From: RGIG995 sp045603745
Lineage (GTDB): Bacteria > Bacillota > Clostridia > Oscillospirales > UBA644
Direction: 5' to 3'
Assembly: GCA_045603745.1 (NCBI GenBank)
Contig: JAZUMQ010000020.1
Coordinates: forward strand, 1-39,754
Length of the DNA stretch: 39,754 nucleotides
This document shows positions 7,847-16,347 of this stretch, one piece after another; position 1 is the stretch's first letter, and each line of letters starts with the position of its first letter. A program made the translations under genes and the position numbers. The notes beneath the pieces are model-generated. The model was given only the letters and a program-made list of their open reading frames with translations, was not told the origin of the DNA and made no database searches.

Positions 7847-8118
7847 ATCGGAGTGTAATGCTTCATATCGGTTCGGGATATTTGATCAATACCGGAACCA
7901 TCGTTGGAATTTTCGATCTGGACAAGACCACCTACGGCCCAAAGACCCGAGAATTTTTGGCAAAAGCCGAAAAATCCGGAATCGTTGTCTCCGCCGGATA
8001 CGAATTGCCCAAATCCTTTATCGTTTGCAATGAAAAGGGAAAACAAACGGTTTATCTTTCTCAACTTGCATCTTCCACTTTGCAAAAACGATGCGAAGAA
8101 ATATGGAAGAAAAAATGA
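7843..8118 (+). CDS. remB: RemA/RemB-like DUF370 protein (YaaB family)
   Basis: 91-aa protein of the DUF370 family. The core MLHIGSGYLINTGTIVGIFD and the C-terminal YLSQLASSTLQKR match Bacillus YaaB/RemB, which also lies directly after recF. RemA-type members are DNA-binding matrix regulators; the role of the recF-linked member is less clear. The ATG overlaps recF (ATGA); the internal Met at residue 6 is an alternative start. The stop overlaps the next gene, again as ATGA. Confidence 0.85.
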   Translation: MNRSVMLHIGSGYLINTGTIVGIFDLDKTTYGPKTREFLAKAEKSGIVVSAGYELPKSFIVCNEKGKQTVYLSQLASSTLQKRCEEIWKKK

Positions 8119-8489
8119 AACCTCAAAGAAAGTACAATAAAGAAATTGTTCCTGCCGCCAGAATGTTACGAAAAAATATGACGAAGGAAGAAAAGCATCT
8201 TTGGTACGATTTTTTAAGAACCTATCCCATACCGTTTTCAAGACAAAAAGTTTTGGGAAGATATATTGCTGATTTTTATTGCGCCAGAGCAAATTTAGTA
8301 ATTGAATTGGACGGAAGTCAGCATTATACGGAAGCCGGGGTATGGAAAGACGAAAAAAGAACGAAATTCCTTGAGGAGTATGGAAAAAAAGTAGTAAGAT
8401 TCAGAAATTACGAAATAAGAGATTGTTTCAGAAAAACCTGTGAAAAAATAGATGAAACTGTAAAAAGTTTAATCAAAGAACAACAGTAA
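8115..8489 (+). CDS. DUF559 endonuclease-domain protein, paralog 1
   Basis: 124-aa protein of the DUF559 family, a small PD-(D/E)xK/Vsr-like nuclease fold. Candidate catalytic residues are Asp53 (IADFYC), Glu64 and Asp66 (VIELDGSQH), with His70 close by. Activity is inferred, not shown. It is closely similar to the second copy at 23539-23910 (shared ARMLRKNMTKEEKHLWYDFL and ELDGSQH). The ATG at 8115 overlaps the remB stop; the Met codons at 8091 and 8103 lie inside remB and lack counterparts in the paralog. Arginine is mostly AGA, unlike the CGT/CGG of neighbours, which suggests acquisition. A family C element begins 13 nt after the stop. Confidence 0.85.
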   Translation: MKPQRKYNKEIVPAARMLRKNMTKEEKHLWYDFLRTYPIPFSRQKVLGRYIADFYCARANLVIELDGSQHYTEAGVWKDEKRTKFLEEYGKKVVRFRNYEIRDCFRKTCEKIDETVKSLIKEQQ

Positions 8490-8501
8490 CAAAGAACCCA
8501 A

Positions 8502-8686
8502 ACAGTCCCTCAGTCACCTACGGTGACAGTTCCCCTTACACAGGGGAGCCGAACCCACGTGCGAATCTCATTTTTTAGAAATCGATCGAGAGACACCTTT
8601 TGAAAGATTAGAAAAAGAGAATGTTGCACAAAGGAAAGCCTCCCCTGTGTAAGGGGAGGGGGACCGCGAAGCGGTGGAGGGACTGT
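8502..8686. repeat. Family C composite element C1, MITE-like
   Basis: The ends are inverted: ACAGTCCCTC (8502-8511) against GAGGGACTGT (8677-8686). Inside them lie inverted copies of TCCCCTTACACAGGGGAG and a CACCGC/GCGGTG-type palindrome. The roughly 85-bp centre is AT-rich with no gene. At 185 bp with terminal inverted repeats it resembles a miniature transposable element. It sits between the DUF559 stop and gyrB; I see no convincing gyrB promoter in the remaining 50 bp. Confidence 0.75.
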
Positions 8687-8736
8687 AAAAACAAAAAAAA
8701 GAAAAAAGATATATACTTAATTGGAAAGGAATTATT

Positions 8737-10683
8737 ATGAGTGAACTGACGAACAACGTACCTGCCACCGGTGCAAAGTACGACGAAACTCAGATTCAGG
8801 TTCTGGAAGGGTTAGAGGCGGTTCGGAAACGTCCGGGTATGTATATCGGCTCTACGTCCATTCAGGGTCTGCACCATTTGGTGTATGAAATCGTGGACAA
8901 TGCCATCGACGAAGCCTTGGCGGGGTACTGCAAACACATTCACGTCAACATTTTGCCCGGCAATATTATCCGGGTCAAAGACGACGGACGGGGAGTTCCT
9001 ACGGGAATCCACCCGAAGATGGGAATCTCCACCCTGGAAGTGGTTTACACCATTCTCCACGCCGGCGGAAAATTCGGAGGCGAGGGTTATAAAGTCTCCG
9101 GCGGATTGCACGGCGTCGGCGCTTCGGTGGTAAACGCCCTGTCGGAATGGATGGAAGTCCGGGTTCACGACGGAAAGAAGATTCATTTCCAGCGCTACAA
9201 CCGGGGCAAACCCGAATCTGCCGTTCAGATCATCGGGGAAACGGATAAGACAGGAACGGAAGTCACCTTCCTTGCGGACGATCAGATTTTTGAGACCTTG
9301 CAATACGAATACGACGTTTTGTTGAAGCGTTTGCGGGAACAAGCCTTTTTGAACGGCGGAATTCACATCATCTTCACCGACGAGAGAGGGGAAGAACCCA
9401 AAGTCACCGACCTTCAGTATGAAGGCGGGGTAAGATCCTTTGTGGAATACCTCAACAGTCAGCGGAAGAGCGAAGGATTGCACGACGTGATCCACATTTC
9501 CGTTGCCAATGAAAACAATGCGGCGGAAGTTGCGTTGCAATATACCGATTCTTACGCTCCCTTGATTCTCTCCTTTGCCAACAACATCAACACCACCGAA
9601 GGCGGTATGCACGAGGTCGGATTCAAAACGGCGTTGACCAAGGTTTTGAACAACTATGCCCAAGCCCGCAAGATCATTAAAGAGGGCAACCAGTTGCTGG
9701 AAGGGGAAGACGTCCGGGAAGGGCTGACCGCCGTCATTTCGGTCAAACTGACCGAAGCCCAATTTGAAGGGCAGACCAAGACCAAACTGGGAAACAGTGA
9801 AATGCGCCAGGTGGTCTATCAGATGATCATGCAGAAGATGGCGGATTTCTTGGAAGAAAACCCCGCCGTCGCCCGCACCATCATCGACAAAGCCATGAAC
9901 GCCCAGAACGCCCGGGAAGCCGCTCGTAAGGCCCGGGAAAACGTTCGTCGCAAGACGGGGCTGGAATCGGGACAGATGCCCGATAAATTGCAAGACTGTA
10001 ATGAAAAAGATCCCTCTCTCTGTGAAATTTACATCGTAGAAGGGGACTCCGCCGCCGGTTCTGCCATTCAGGGCAGAGACTCCCGGTTCCAAGCGATCCT
10101 TGCCATGTGGGGGAAAATGCTCAACGTGGAAAAGGTTCGGGTGGATAAGATCTACGGAAACGACAAACTTTCTCCCCTCATCATTGCCCTTGGGGCAGGG
10201 ATCGGGGATACGTTCAATTTGGAAAAACTGCGGTATCACAAAGTCATCATCATGGCCGATGCCGACGTGGACGGATCTCATATCCGCACCTTGCTTTTGA
10301 CCTTCTTCTTCCGCTACATGAGACCGTTGATCGAAAACGGTCACGTCTACTCCGCCGTTCCCCCGCTTTATAAGATCACGCGAGGGAAAACCGTTCGGGT
10401 GGCATATTCCGACGAGGAACGGGATCGGGTCTCCGCCGAGATGAGAGAAGACAACCCCAACGCCAAGATCGAAATTTCCCGCTTCAAAGGTCTGGGTGAA
10501 ATGGACGCTCACGAGTTGTGGGATACCACCATGGATCCGGAACAGAGGTCGCTCCGTCGGATCACCTTGGACGATGCCGTCCGGGCGGACGAAGTGTTCT
10601 CGGTGTTGATGGGCGAACAGGTCGAACCCAGAAAAGAATGGATCGAAAAGAACGCTCAGTACGCGGTAAATCTGGACTTTTAA
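8737..10683 (+). CDS. gyrB: DNA gyrase subunit B
   Basis: 648-aa ATPase subunit of gyrase, which introduces negative supercoils. The GHKL ATPase domain shows DNAIDEALAGY and GLHGVGASVVNALS. The TOPRIM domain shows IVEGDSAAGSA (about 428-438) and MADADVDGSHIRTLLLTFF, whose acidic residues bind the catalytic metal. It ends NLDF, as usual. AAAGGA lies upstream of the ATG. Length is typical of the short Gram-positive GyrB. It is followed by gyrA after 111 nt that contain repeat D1. Confidence 0.99.
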   Translation: MSELTNNVPATGAKYDETQIQVLEGLEAVRKRPGMYIGSTSIQGLHHLVYEIVDNAIDEALAGYCKHIHVNILPGNIIRVKDDGRGVPTGIHPKMGISTLEVVYTILHAGGKFGGEGYKVSGGLHGVGASVVNALSEWMEVRVHDGKKIHFQRYNRGKPESAVQIIGETDKTGTEVTFLADDQIFETLQYEYDVLLKRLREQAFLNGGIHIIFTDERGEEPKVTDLQYEGGVRSFVEYLNSQRKSEGLHDVIHISVANENNAAEVALQYTDSYAPLILSFANNINTTEGGMHEVGFKTALTKVLNNYAQARKIIKEGNQLLEGEDVREGLTAVISVKLTEAQFEGQTKTKLGNSEMRQVVYQMIMQKMADFLEENPAVARTIIDKAMNAQNAREAARKARENVRRKTGLESGQMPDKLQDCNEKDPSLCEIYIVEGDSAAGSAIQGRDSRFQAILAMWGKMLNVEKVRVDKIYGNDKLSPLIIALGAGIGDTFNLEKLRYHKVIIMADADVDGSHIRTLLLTFFFRYMRPLIENGHVYSAVPPLYKITRGKTVRVAYSDEERDRVSAEMREDNPNAKIEISRFKGLGEMDAHELWDTTMDPEQRSLRRITLDDAVRADEVFSVLMGEQVEPRKEWIEKNAQYAVNLDF

Positions 10684-10685
10684 TA

Positions 10686-10774
10686 AGAGTGAAGATAGGA
10701 GAGTGAAGAGTGAAGATGGGTTATGTGCGTGAAGAGTTGTAGAATATCTCCACTCTCCACTCTTTACTCTATCC
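10686..10774. repeat. Family D repeat, copy D1 (GAGTGAAGA array)
   Basis: Direct copies of GAGTGAAGA-like units, a core reading GGGTTATGTGCGTGAAGAG, then inverted units (CACTCTCCACTCTTTACTC). The core recurs inverted at about 26749-26800 in D2, so this is a dispersed element rather than local slippage. It separates gyrB from gyrA. Confidence 0.75.
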
Positions 10775-10794
10775 TAAATCGGAGGAAATAAAAA

Positions 10795-13314
10795 ATGGCT
10801 CATAATAGAAGTTACAAGCCCGAAGATATTCTCTTTCCCAATCAGGTGATTACCGAATCTCATCTGGTTGAGGAAATGGAAAAATCCTATATCGAATACG
10901 CCATGTCGGTTATCGTCGGACGTGCGTTGCCCGACGTACGGGACGGTCTGAAGCCGGTTCACCGCCGGATTCTGTATACGATGTACGAATCGGGATTGAC
11001 GTCGGACAAACCCTTTAAGAAATCCGCCACCTGCGTCGGTGACGTTTTGGGTAAATATCACCCCCACGGCGATACGTCGGTTTACGATGCGATGGTTCGT
11101 TTGGCGCAGGACTTTTCCATGCGTTATCAGTTGGTGGACGGCCACGGGAACTTCGGTTCCGTGGACGGTGACCCGCCGGCGGCTTACCGTTATACCGAAG
11201 CCCGCCTTTCCAAGATGTCCAACGAAATGTTGCGGGATATTGACAAAGAGACGGTCAACTGGGACCCCAACTTTGACGAAAGCCGGAAAGAACCCCGGGT
11301 TCTTCCTTCCCGCTTCCCCAATTTGTTGGTCAACGGCTCTTCCGGCATCGCCGTCGGTATGGCGACCAATATTCCCCCCCACAACCTGACCGAAGTGATC
11401 AACGCCGCCGTTGCGGTGTTGGACGATCCGGACATCGACGTTCTGGATCTGTTGGATTACATTTCCGGCCCCCACTTCCCCACCGGGGGTATCATTATGG
11501 GGCGCCGTGGAATCCGCGCCGCTTACGCCACCGGCCGCGGGAAAGTGGTGGTTCGTGCACGGACGGAATTTGAAGAATTTAACAAAGATCGGGTACGTAT
11601 TATCGTTTCCGAACTTCCCTATCAGGTCAACAAGCGCCAGTTGATCAAATCCATCGCCGATCAAGTCAAGGAAAAGAAGATTGACGGCATTTCCGATTTG
11701 CGGGACGAAACCGACCGCAACGGTATGCGCATGGTTATCGAATTGAAGAAAGACGCTAACCCCCAAGTGGTGCTGAACACCCTGTTTAAGCAAACGGCGT
11801 TACAGTCTTCCTTCGGGATCATTCTGTTGGCGTTGGTGGACGATCAAAAGCAACCGAAGATTCTGTCTTTGAAGCAGATCTTGGAAGAATATCTCACCTT
11901 CCAAAAGGAAGTTTTGACCCGCCGCACCCAACACGATCTGAAGAAGGCAAGAGAACGTGCCCATTTGTTGGAAGGATTGCTGATCGCTCAGGACAACATC
12001 GACGAAGTTATTCGCATTATCCGTACCGCTTACGACGACGCGAAGCAAAAGTTGATGGAACGGTTTGATCTGGACGATATTCAAGCCCAAGCCATTTTGG
12101 ATATGCGTCTCAAGGCGTTGCAGGGGTTGGATCGGGAAAAACTGCAAAACGAATACAACGAATTGCAACAACGGATCGCTTATTATCTGGGTCTTTTGGA
12201 AGATCCCGAAAAACTGAAGGCACTTCTGAGAGAAGAATTGTTGGAGATCCGGGATAAATTCGGGGATAAGAGAAAAACCGAGATCCAAGACGTGGAAGAT
12301 GAAATCGATATTGAAGATCTGATCGAAGAAAAGACCAGCGTCTTTACCATGTCTCACCGGGGCTACATCAAGCGTCAGCCGGAAGACGTCTACAAGGTTC
12401 AAAATCGTGGCGGCCGCGGAATCAACGCTATGTCCACGAGAGAAGAAGACTTTGTGGAAGAATTGTTTATCGCTTCTACCCACGCAACGATCTTGTTCTT
12501 TACCACCAAGGGCAGAGTCTTTAAGATCAAAGGATACGAAGTGCCCGAGGCTTCCCGTCAGGCGAAGGGTATGAACATCGTCAACCTGTTGCAGTTGGAT
12601 CAAGGGGAAGAAGTTTCCGCCATGATTCCTTTGTACGGTGAGATCGACGAGGAAAATACCTATCTGAACATGATCACCAAAGCCGGTATTACCAAGCGTT
12701 CTCGGTTGAGCGAATATAAGAATATCCGCAAAGGCGGTTTGATTGCCGTCAATCTGGACGAGGGCGACGAATTGGTTTCCGTCAAGCTGACCGACGGCAC
12801 GAAGAACATTCTGATCATCACCCACAACGGTATGGGCATCTGCTACGACGAAAATCAAGTTTCCGTCGTGGGACGTACCGCCCGGGGGGTCAAGGCAATT
12901 AAATTGGACGAAGGAGACGAGATCATCTCTTCCATTTTGGCAGAAGAAGATAAGAATCTGTTGATCGTCACCGAAAACGGTATGGGCAAACGGACGCCTT
13001 TCTCGGAATTCAAGATTCAGAACCGGGGCGGCCGTGGGGTTCATTGCCACAACGTCACCGAAAAGACCGGTTTGATCGCCGGGGCGAAAGCCGTAACCGA
13101 AAACGACGACGTTGTTATCATTTCTTCCGACGGCGTTTTGATCCGGATTCGGGTCGAAGACGTTCCCATCTATCGCCGCACCTCTTCCGGGGTCAAGATC
13201 ATGCGGGTGGGTGCCGATACGAAGGTTATGAATATCGCTCCGTTGCCGAAGACCGACGAGGACGAAGTGGAATCTGCGGAAGAATCCGAAACTCCCGCCG
13301 AAGTACAAGAATAA
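10795..13314 (+). CDS. gyrA: DNA gyrase subunit A
   Basis: 839-aa DNA-cleaving subunit of gyrase. The winged-helix region contains HPHGDTSVYDAMVRLAQDF, the quinolone-resistance segment with Thr where E. coli has Ser83 and with Asp87 kept. The catalytic tyrosine is in AAYRYTEARLSKM. The C-terminal beta-pinwheel has QNRGGRG near 541, a variant GyrA box, and a second QNRGGRG near 743. The tail is acidic, common in gyrases. GGAGG lies 9 nt before the ATG. Length and GyrA-box variant favour gyrase over topoisomerase IV ParC. Confidence 0.98.
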   Translation: MAHNRSYKPEDILFPNQVITESHLVEEMEKSYIEYAMSVIVGRALPDVRDGLKPVHRRILYTMYESGLTSDKPFKKSATCVGDVLGKYHPHGDTSVYDAMVRLAQDFSMRYQLVDGHGNFGSVDGDPPAAYRYTEARLSKMSNEMLRDIDKETVNWDPNFDESRKEPRVLPSRFPNLLVNGSSGIAVGMATNIPPHNLTEVINAAVAVLDDPDIDVLDLLDYISGPHFPTGGIIMGRRGIRAAYATGRGKVVVRARTEFEEFNKDRVRIIVSELPYQVNKRQLIKSIADQVKEKKIDGISDLRDETDRNGMRMVIELKKDANPQVVLNTLFKQTALQSSFGIILLALVDDQKQPKILSLKQILEEYLTFQKEVLTRRTQHDLKKARERAHLLEGLLIAQDNIDEVIRIIRTAYDDAKQKLMERFDLDDIQAQAILDMRLKALQGLDREKLQNEYNELQQRIAYYLGLLEDPEKLKALLREELLEIRDKFGDKRKTEIQDVEDEIDIEDLIEEKTSVFTMSHRGYIKRQPEDVYKVQNRGGRGINAMSTREEDFVEELFIASTHATILFFTTKGRVFKIKGYEVPEASRQAKGMNIVNLLQLDQGEEVSAMIPLYGEIDEENTYLNMITKAGITKRSRLSEYKNIRKGGLIAVNLDEGDELVSVKLTDGTKNILIITHNGMGICYDENQVSVVGRTARGVKAIKLDEGDEIISSILAEEDKNLLIVTENGMGKRTPFSEFKIQNRGGRGVHCHNVTEKTGLIAGAKAVTENDDVVIISSDGVLIRIRVEDVPIYRRTSSGVKIMRVGADTKVMNIAPLPKTDEDEVESAEESETPAEVQE

Positions 13315-13341
13315 TAATCCCTTGCGAGGTAGAATACTATT

Positions 13342-14745
13342 ATGAAGAACACTGAAAAAACAATGGAAAAAATCGTAAATCTCTGCAAAAACCGGGGGTT
13401 CATCTTTGCCGGTTCCGAGATTTACGGCGGACTTGCCAACACTTGGGACTACGGTCCTTTGGGGGTTGAGTTCAAAAACAACGTGAAAAAAGCATGGTGG
13501 AAAAAATTCGTTCAGGAAAACCGCTACAACGTGGGTCTGGACGCCGCCATTCTGATGAATCCCCAAACCTGGGTTGCTTCCGGTCACGTGGGGGGCTTCT
13601 CCGATCCTTTGATGGACTGCAAAGAATGTAAAGAACGGTTCCGCGCCGACAAGGTCATCGAAGATTGGTGCGCCGAAAATAATTTCGATCTGGGCAAGGC
13701 GGTGGACGCCATGTCCCAAGCCGAAATGAAAGACTTCGTGGAAGAACACAACATCTGCTGTCCCACTTGCGGAAAGCACAACTGGACGGACATTCGTCAG
13801 TTCAATCTGATGTTCAAGACCTTCCAAGGGGTTACGGAAGATGCGAAGAACGTGGTATACCTGCGTCCCGAAACGGCACAGGGGATCTTCGTAAACTTCA
13901 ACAACGTTGCCCGCACCACCCGGAAGAAACTGCCTTTCGGGGTCTGTCAGGTTGGGAAATCTTTCCGTAACGAAATCACCCCCGGAAACTTTACCTTCCG
14001 TACCCGGGAATTTGAGCAGATGGAACTGGAATTCTTCTGCAAACCCGGTACCGAATTGGAATGGTTCGCTTATTGGAAGCAATTCTGCAAAGATTGGTTG
14101 CTTTCTTTGGGCATGAAGGAAGAAAATCTCCGCCTTCGGGATCACGATCCGGAAGAATTGTCCCACTACTCCAACGCCACCACCGACTTTGAATTTGTTT
14201 TCCCCTTCGGTTGGGGCGAATTGTGGGGCGTTGCTTCCCGCACGAACTTTGACCTGAACGCCCATCAGACCACTTCCGGTCAGGATATGACTTACTACGA
14301 TCAGGAAACCAACGAGCATTATATCCCCTACGTGGTCGAACCTTCTTTGGGCGCGGACCGTGTGGCTCTTGCCTTCTTGGTTGACGCTTACGATGAAGAA
14401 GTTGTCGATGCAGAAAAGAACGACACCCGCGTGGTGCTTCGTCTCCACCCCGCCCTGGCGCCCTACAAAGCCGCCGTTCTGCCCTTGTCTAAGAAATTGT
14501 CCGACAAAGCGGGCGAAGTCTACGAAATGTTGGCGAAATATTTCAACGTGGATTACGACGAGGCCGGTTCTATCGGAAAACGTTACCGCAGAGAAGACGA
14601 AATCGGGACTCCTTTCTGCATTACCGTGGACTTTGAAACCGAAACCGACGGCTGCGTGACCATTCGGGAACGGGATTCCATGGAACAGATCCGCCTTCCC
14701 ATCGCCGACGTGGTCGCCTACCTGAACGAAAAGTTGTATTTTTAA
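13342..14745 (+). CDS. glyS: Glycyl-tRNA synthetase (alpha-2 type)
   Basis: 467-aa class II synthetase of the dimeric type found in Gram-positives, which charges tRNA-Gly. It begins with the typical KIVNLCKNRGFIFAGSEIYG and WDYGPLG. It has a Cys-rich insert (CKECKE near residue 93 and CCPTCGK near 140) likely to bind zinc. Class II motif 2 is around SFRNEITPGNFTFRTREFEQ and motif 3 around VEPSLGADR. The C-terminal anticodon-binding domain starts near 375. GAGGT lies upstream of the ATG and the gap to gyrA is 27 nt. Confidence 0.97.
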   Translation: MKNTEKTMEKIVNLCKNRGFIFAGSEIYGGLANTWDYGPLGVEFKNNVKKAWWKKFVQENRYNVGLDAAILMNPQTWVASGHVGGFSDPLMDCKECKERFRADKVIEDWCAENNFDLGKAVDAMSQAEMKDFVEEHNICCPTCGKHNWTDIRQFNLMFKTFQGVTEDAKNVVYLRPETAQGIFVNFNNVARTTRKKLPFGVCQVGKSFRNEITPGNFTFRTREFEQMELEFFCKPGTELEWFAYWKQFCKDWLLSLGMKEENLRLRDHDPEELSHYSNATTDFEFVFPFGWGELWGVASRTNFDLNAHQTTSGQDMTYYDQETNEHYIPYVVEPSLGADRVALAFLVDAYDEEVVDAEKNDTRVVLRLHPALAPYKAAVLPLSKKLSDKAGEVYEMLAKYFNVDYDEAGSIGKRYRREDEIGTPFCITVDFETETDGCVTIRERDSMEQIRLPIADVVAYLNEKLYF

Positions 14746-14761
14746 TTCGTTTGGTTTGGGT

Positions 14762-14836
14762 GTTCTTCTTTCTTTTCAGGAGAAAAGAAAGAAGAACCAA
14801 GAAAGAAAAGCCAAAGTCGGCGAATTACATTCGCCG
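14762..14836 (+). repeat. Family A repeat, copy A6
   Basis: GTTCTTCTTTCTTTTC (14762-14777) and its perfect 16-bp complement (14782-14797) around loop AGGA, linker ending AAGAAAAGCC, and palindrome CGGCGAAT/ATTCGCCG (14818-14836). It starts 17 nt after the glyS stop. Confidence 0.85.
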
Positions 14837-14864
14837 GGGGAAGGAAAAAGAAATTTTTCTTTTC

Positions 14865-14936
14865 TGACGCAAGCATTGCGTCAGCCTTCGCTTTTTTCTT
14901 TGCTTCTTTCTTTTTTCTCGTGAAAAAAGAAAGAAG
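14865..14936 (-). repeat. Family A repeat, copy A7
   Basis: Perfect palindrome TGACGCAA/TTGCGTCA (14865-14883), T-rich linker, then CTTCTTTCTTTTTTC (14903-14917) and its perfect complement around TCGT. Read from glyS, the palindrome followed by the T-rich linker could act as an intrinsic terminator. It is the inverted partner of A6. Confidence 0.8.
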
Positions 14937-14969
14937 AACCGTAACCTTCTTCCTTGAAAGGAAAAATGT

Positions 14970-16082
14970 ATGATTATTTTAGACAACTATCGCGTAAAAC
15001 TCATGGAAATTGAGGATCGGATCAAGGAATTGGCAAGTGCCATGGGAATTGATGCGGTGAAAAAGTCCCTTGCGGAGTACGAAACGATCACTGCCGATCC
15101 CGATTTCTGGAACGACATGGAAAAATCCCAAAAAATCCTGGTGGAGCAAAAGCGTCAGCAAGGAATTTTGGGGTCTTATCAATCGGTGGTCTCTCTTCAC
15201 GAAGACGCCGCCACCTTGGTGGAGTTGGCAATGGAAGAATGTGACGAGGAAACGGAAAACGAAATCGTTTCCATGACCGAAAACCTGGAAAAAACCATCG
15301 AACGTCTGACCATGGACACTCTGTTGGACGGGGAATACGATAAATCCAACGCCATTCTCACTTTCCACGCCGGCGCCGGCGGAACGGAAGCCCAAGATTG
15401 GGCGTTGATGTTGTTCCGTATGTATTCCCGGTACGGCGAACAGAACGGATTTAAGGTCAAGTGTATTGATATGCTGGACGGAGATGAAGCGGGAATTAAA
15501 TCCGCCGTTCTCATGCTGGAAGGCCCCAACGCCTACGGTTATATGAAATCCGAATCGGGGGTTCACCGCTTGGTTCGGGTCTCGCCCTTCGACGCCTCGG
15601 GCAGACGGCAAACGTCTTTTGCTTCGGTGGAAGTTATGCCCGAAATCGAGGACGATAAGTCCATTGAGATCCGGGAAGAAGATCTGGAAATCGAATGTCA
15701 CCGGGCGTCCGGCGCCGGCGGTCAGCACGTTAACAAAACCGACTCCGCCGTTCGCATTAAGCATATCCCCACCGGCATCGTCACCGGTTGTCAGACCGAA
15801 CGTTCTCAAAAGCAAAATAAGGAAATGGCTCTCAAAATGCTCAAATCCAAACTGTTGGAGATCAAAGAACGGGAACATCTGGAAAAGATCGAGGACATCA
15901 AGGGCGTTCAGATGGACAACGGCTGGGGTTCCCAGATCCGTTCTTACGTCTTTATGCCTTACACCTTGGTCAAAGACCACCGCACCAACTTTGAAATGGG
16001 CAACGTTAACGCTGTCATGGACGGTGATCTGGAAGGGTTTATCAACGCCTACCTCAAGTATTTGAAATCCGGCGGGAAATAA
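14970..16082 (+). CDS. prfB: Peptide chain release factor 2
   Basis: 370-aa RF2, which ends translation at UGA and UAA. Ser205-Pro206-Phe207 (VRVSPFDASG) is the stop-recognition tripeptide and Gly250-Gly251-Gln252 (GAGGQHVNKT) is the peptidyl-hydrolysis motif. The frame is continuous from the ATG with no internal TGA, so the autoregulatory frameshift of many RF2 genes is absent. AAAGG precedes the start. Just after its stop lie a family B hairpin and a diverged second copy of the last ~25 codons. Confidence 0.97.
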   Translation: MIILDNYRVKLMEIEDRIKELASAMGIDAVKKSLAEYETITADPDFWNDMEKSQKILVEQKRQQGILGSYQSVVSLHEDAATLVELAMEECDEETENEIVSMTENLEKTIERLTMDTLLDGEYDKSNAILTFHAGAGGTEAQDWALMLFRMYSRYGEQNGFKVKCIDMLDGDEAGIKSAVLMLEGPNAYGYMKSESGVHRLVRVSPFDASGRRQTSFASVEVMPEIEDDKSIEIREEDLEIECHRASGAGGQHVNKTDSAVRIKHIPTGIVTGCQTERSQKQNKEMALKMLKSKLLEIKEREHLEKIEDIKGVQMDNGWGSQIRSYVFMPYTLVKDHRTNFEMGNVNAVMDGDLEGFINAYLKYLKSGGK

Positions 16083-16091
16083 AAAGCGTCA

Positions 16092-16149
16092 TAAGTTCGA
16101 CTTAGCCAAAAATTCGGCGTTGTCACTTGAATTTTTGGAGTCTCGCTTA
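16092..16149 (+). repeat. Family B structured hairpin, copy B2
   Basis: Outer helix TAAG/CTTA, middle helix GACT/AGTC, 3-nt bulge TAG, inner helix CCAAAAATTC/GAATTTTTGG, 13-nt loop. Against B3 (GGCT/AGCC) the middle helix shows a compensatory pair. It fills the whole gap between the prfB stop and the duplicated prfB tail. Confidence 0.85.
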
Positions 16150-16227
16150 AACGTTGTGATGGACGGAGACTTGGAAGGCTTTATCAACGCCTACCTCAAG
16201 TATTTGAAAGCAGGCAATCAGAAATAA
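16150..16227 (+). pseudogene. Duplicated, diverged 3' end of prfB
   Basis: In frame the segment encodes NVVMDGDLEGFINAYLKYLK followed by AGNQK and a stop, while prfB itself ends AVMDGDLEGFINAYLKYLK then SGGK. Most differences between the copies are at third codon positions, and a ~30-base block is identical. The frame is not continuous with prfB. The synonymous divergence suggests an old or horizontally acquired homologous tail rather than a fresh tandem duplication. Confidence 0.85.
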
Positions 16228-16238
16228 AATAAAAACAA

Positions 16239-16270
16239 GAGATGCCGATGAATGTCGGCACTCTTTTTTT
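16239..16270 (+). terminator. Intrinsic terminator after prfB and its tail copy
   Basis: GAG, bulged A, TGCCGA / TCGGCA, CTC form the stem, followed by seven T. It lies 12 nt after the stop of the duplicated tail, so it was probably the original prfB terminator. Confidence 0.85.
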
Positions 16271-16284
16271 GGCAAAAAATGGGC

Positions 16285-16313
16285 TTGACAAATAGGGAAC
16301 TTTTTGATATAAT
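16285..16313 (+). promoter_or_regulatory. Consensus promoter of the fic-like gene
   Basis: TTGACA (16285-16290), 17-nt spacer, TATAAT (16308-16313), both perfect. The spacer overlaps the left arm of a 16-bp palindrome, so a protein bound to the palindrome would block RNA polymerase. Confidence 0.92.
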
Positions 16314-16337
16314 AAACGTATAAAAAGTTCCCTATTT
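16290..16337. promoter_or_regulatory. Palindrome over the fic promoter, possible operator
   Basis: AAATAGGGAACTTTTT (16290-16305) and its perfect 16-bp complement (16322-16337) flank the -10 box and expected transcription start. A shorter version with the same half-sites and nearly the same spacing lies after the gene at 17291-17327. It could be an autoregulatory operator or the end of a cassette. Confidence 0.7.
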
Positions 16338-16347
16338 TGGAGGGTCT

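Noticed and set aside
8490..8736. tRNA gene suggested by GTGCGAATC near 8549
   Set aside because: No acceptor, D or anticodon stems can be drawn around it; it is the centre of the family C element.
8812..10512. 566-codon minus-strand frame opposite gyrB
   Set aside because: Antisense to gyrB, His/Phe-rich composition typical of a complement translation, no domain.
11800..14448. Very long open frame (882 codons) on the minus strand opposite gyrA and glyS
   Set aside because: It is antisense to two certain genes, has no ribosome site or recognisable domain, and its openness follows from the codon bias of the real genes.
14970..15080. Programmed frameshift in prfB
   Set aside because: The reading frame is continuous from the ATG and no in-frame TGA with a slippery site occurs near codon 25.
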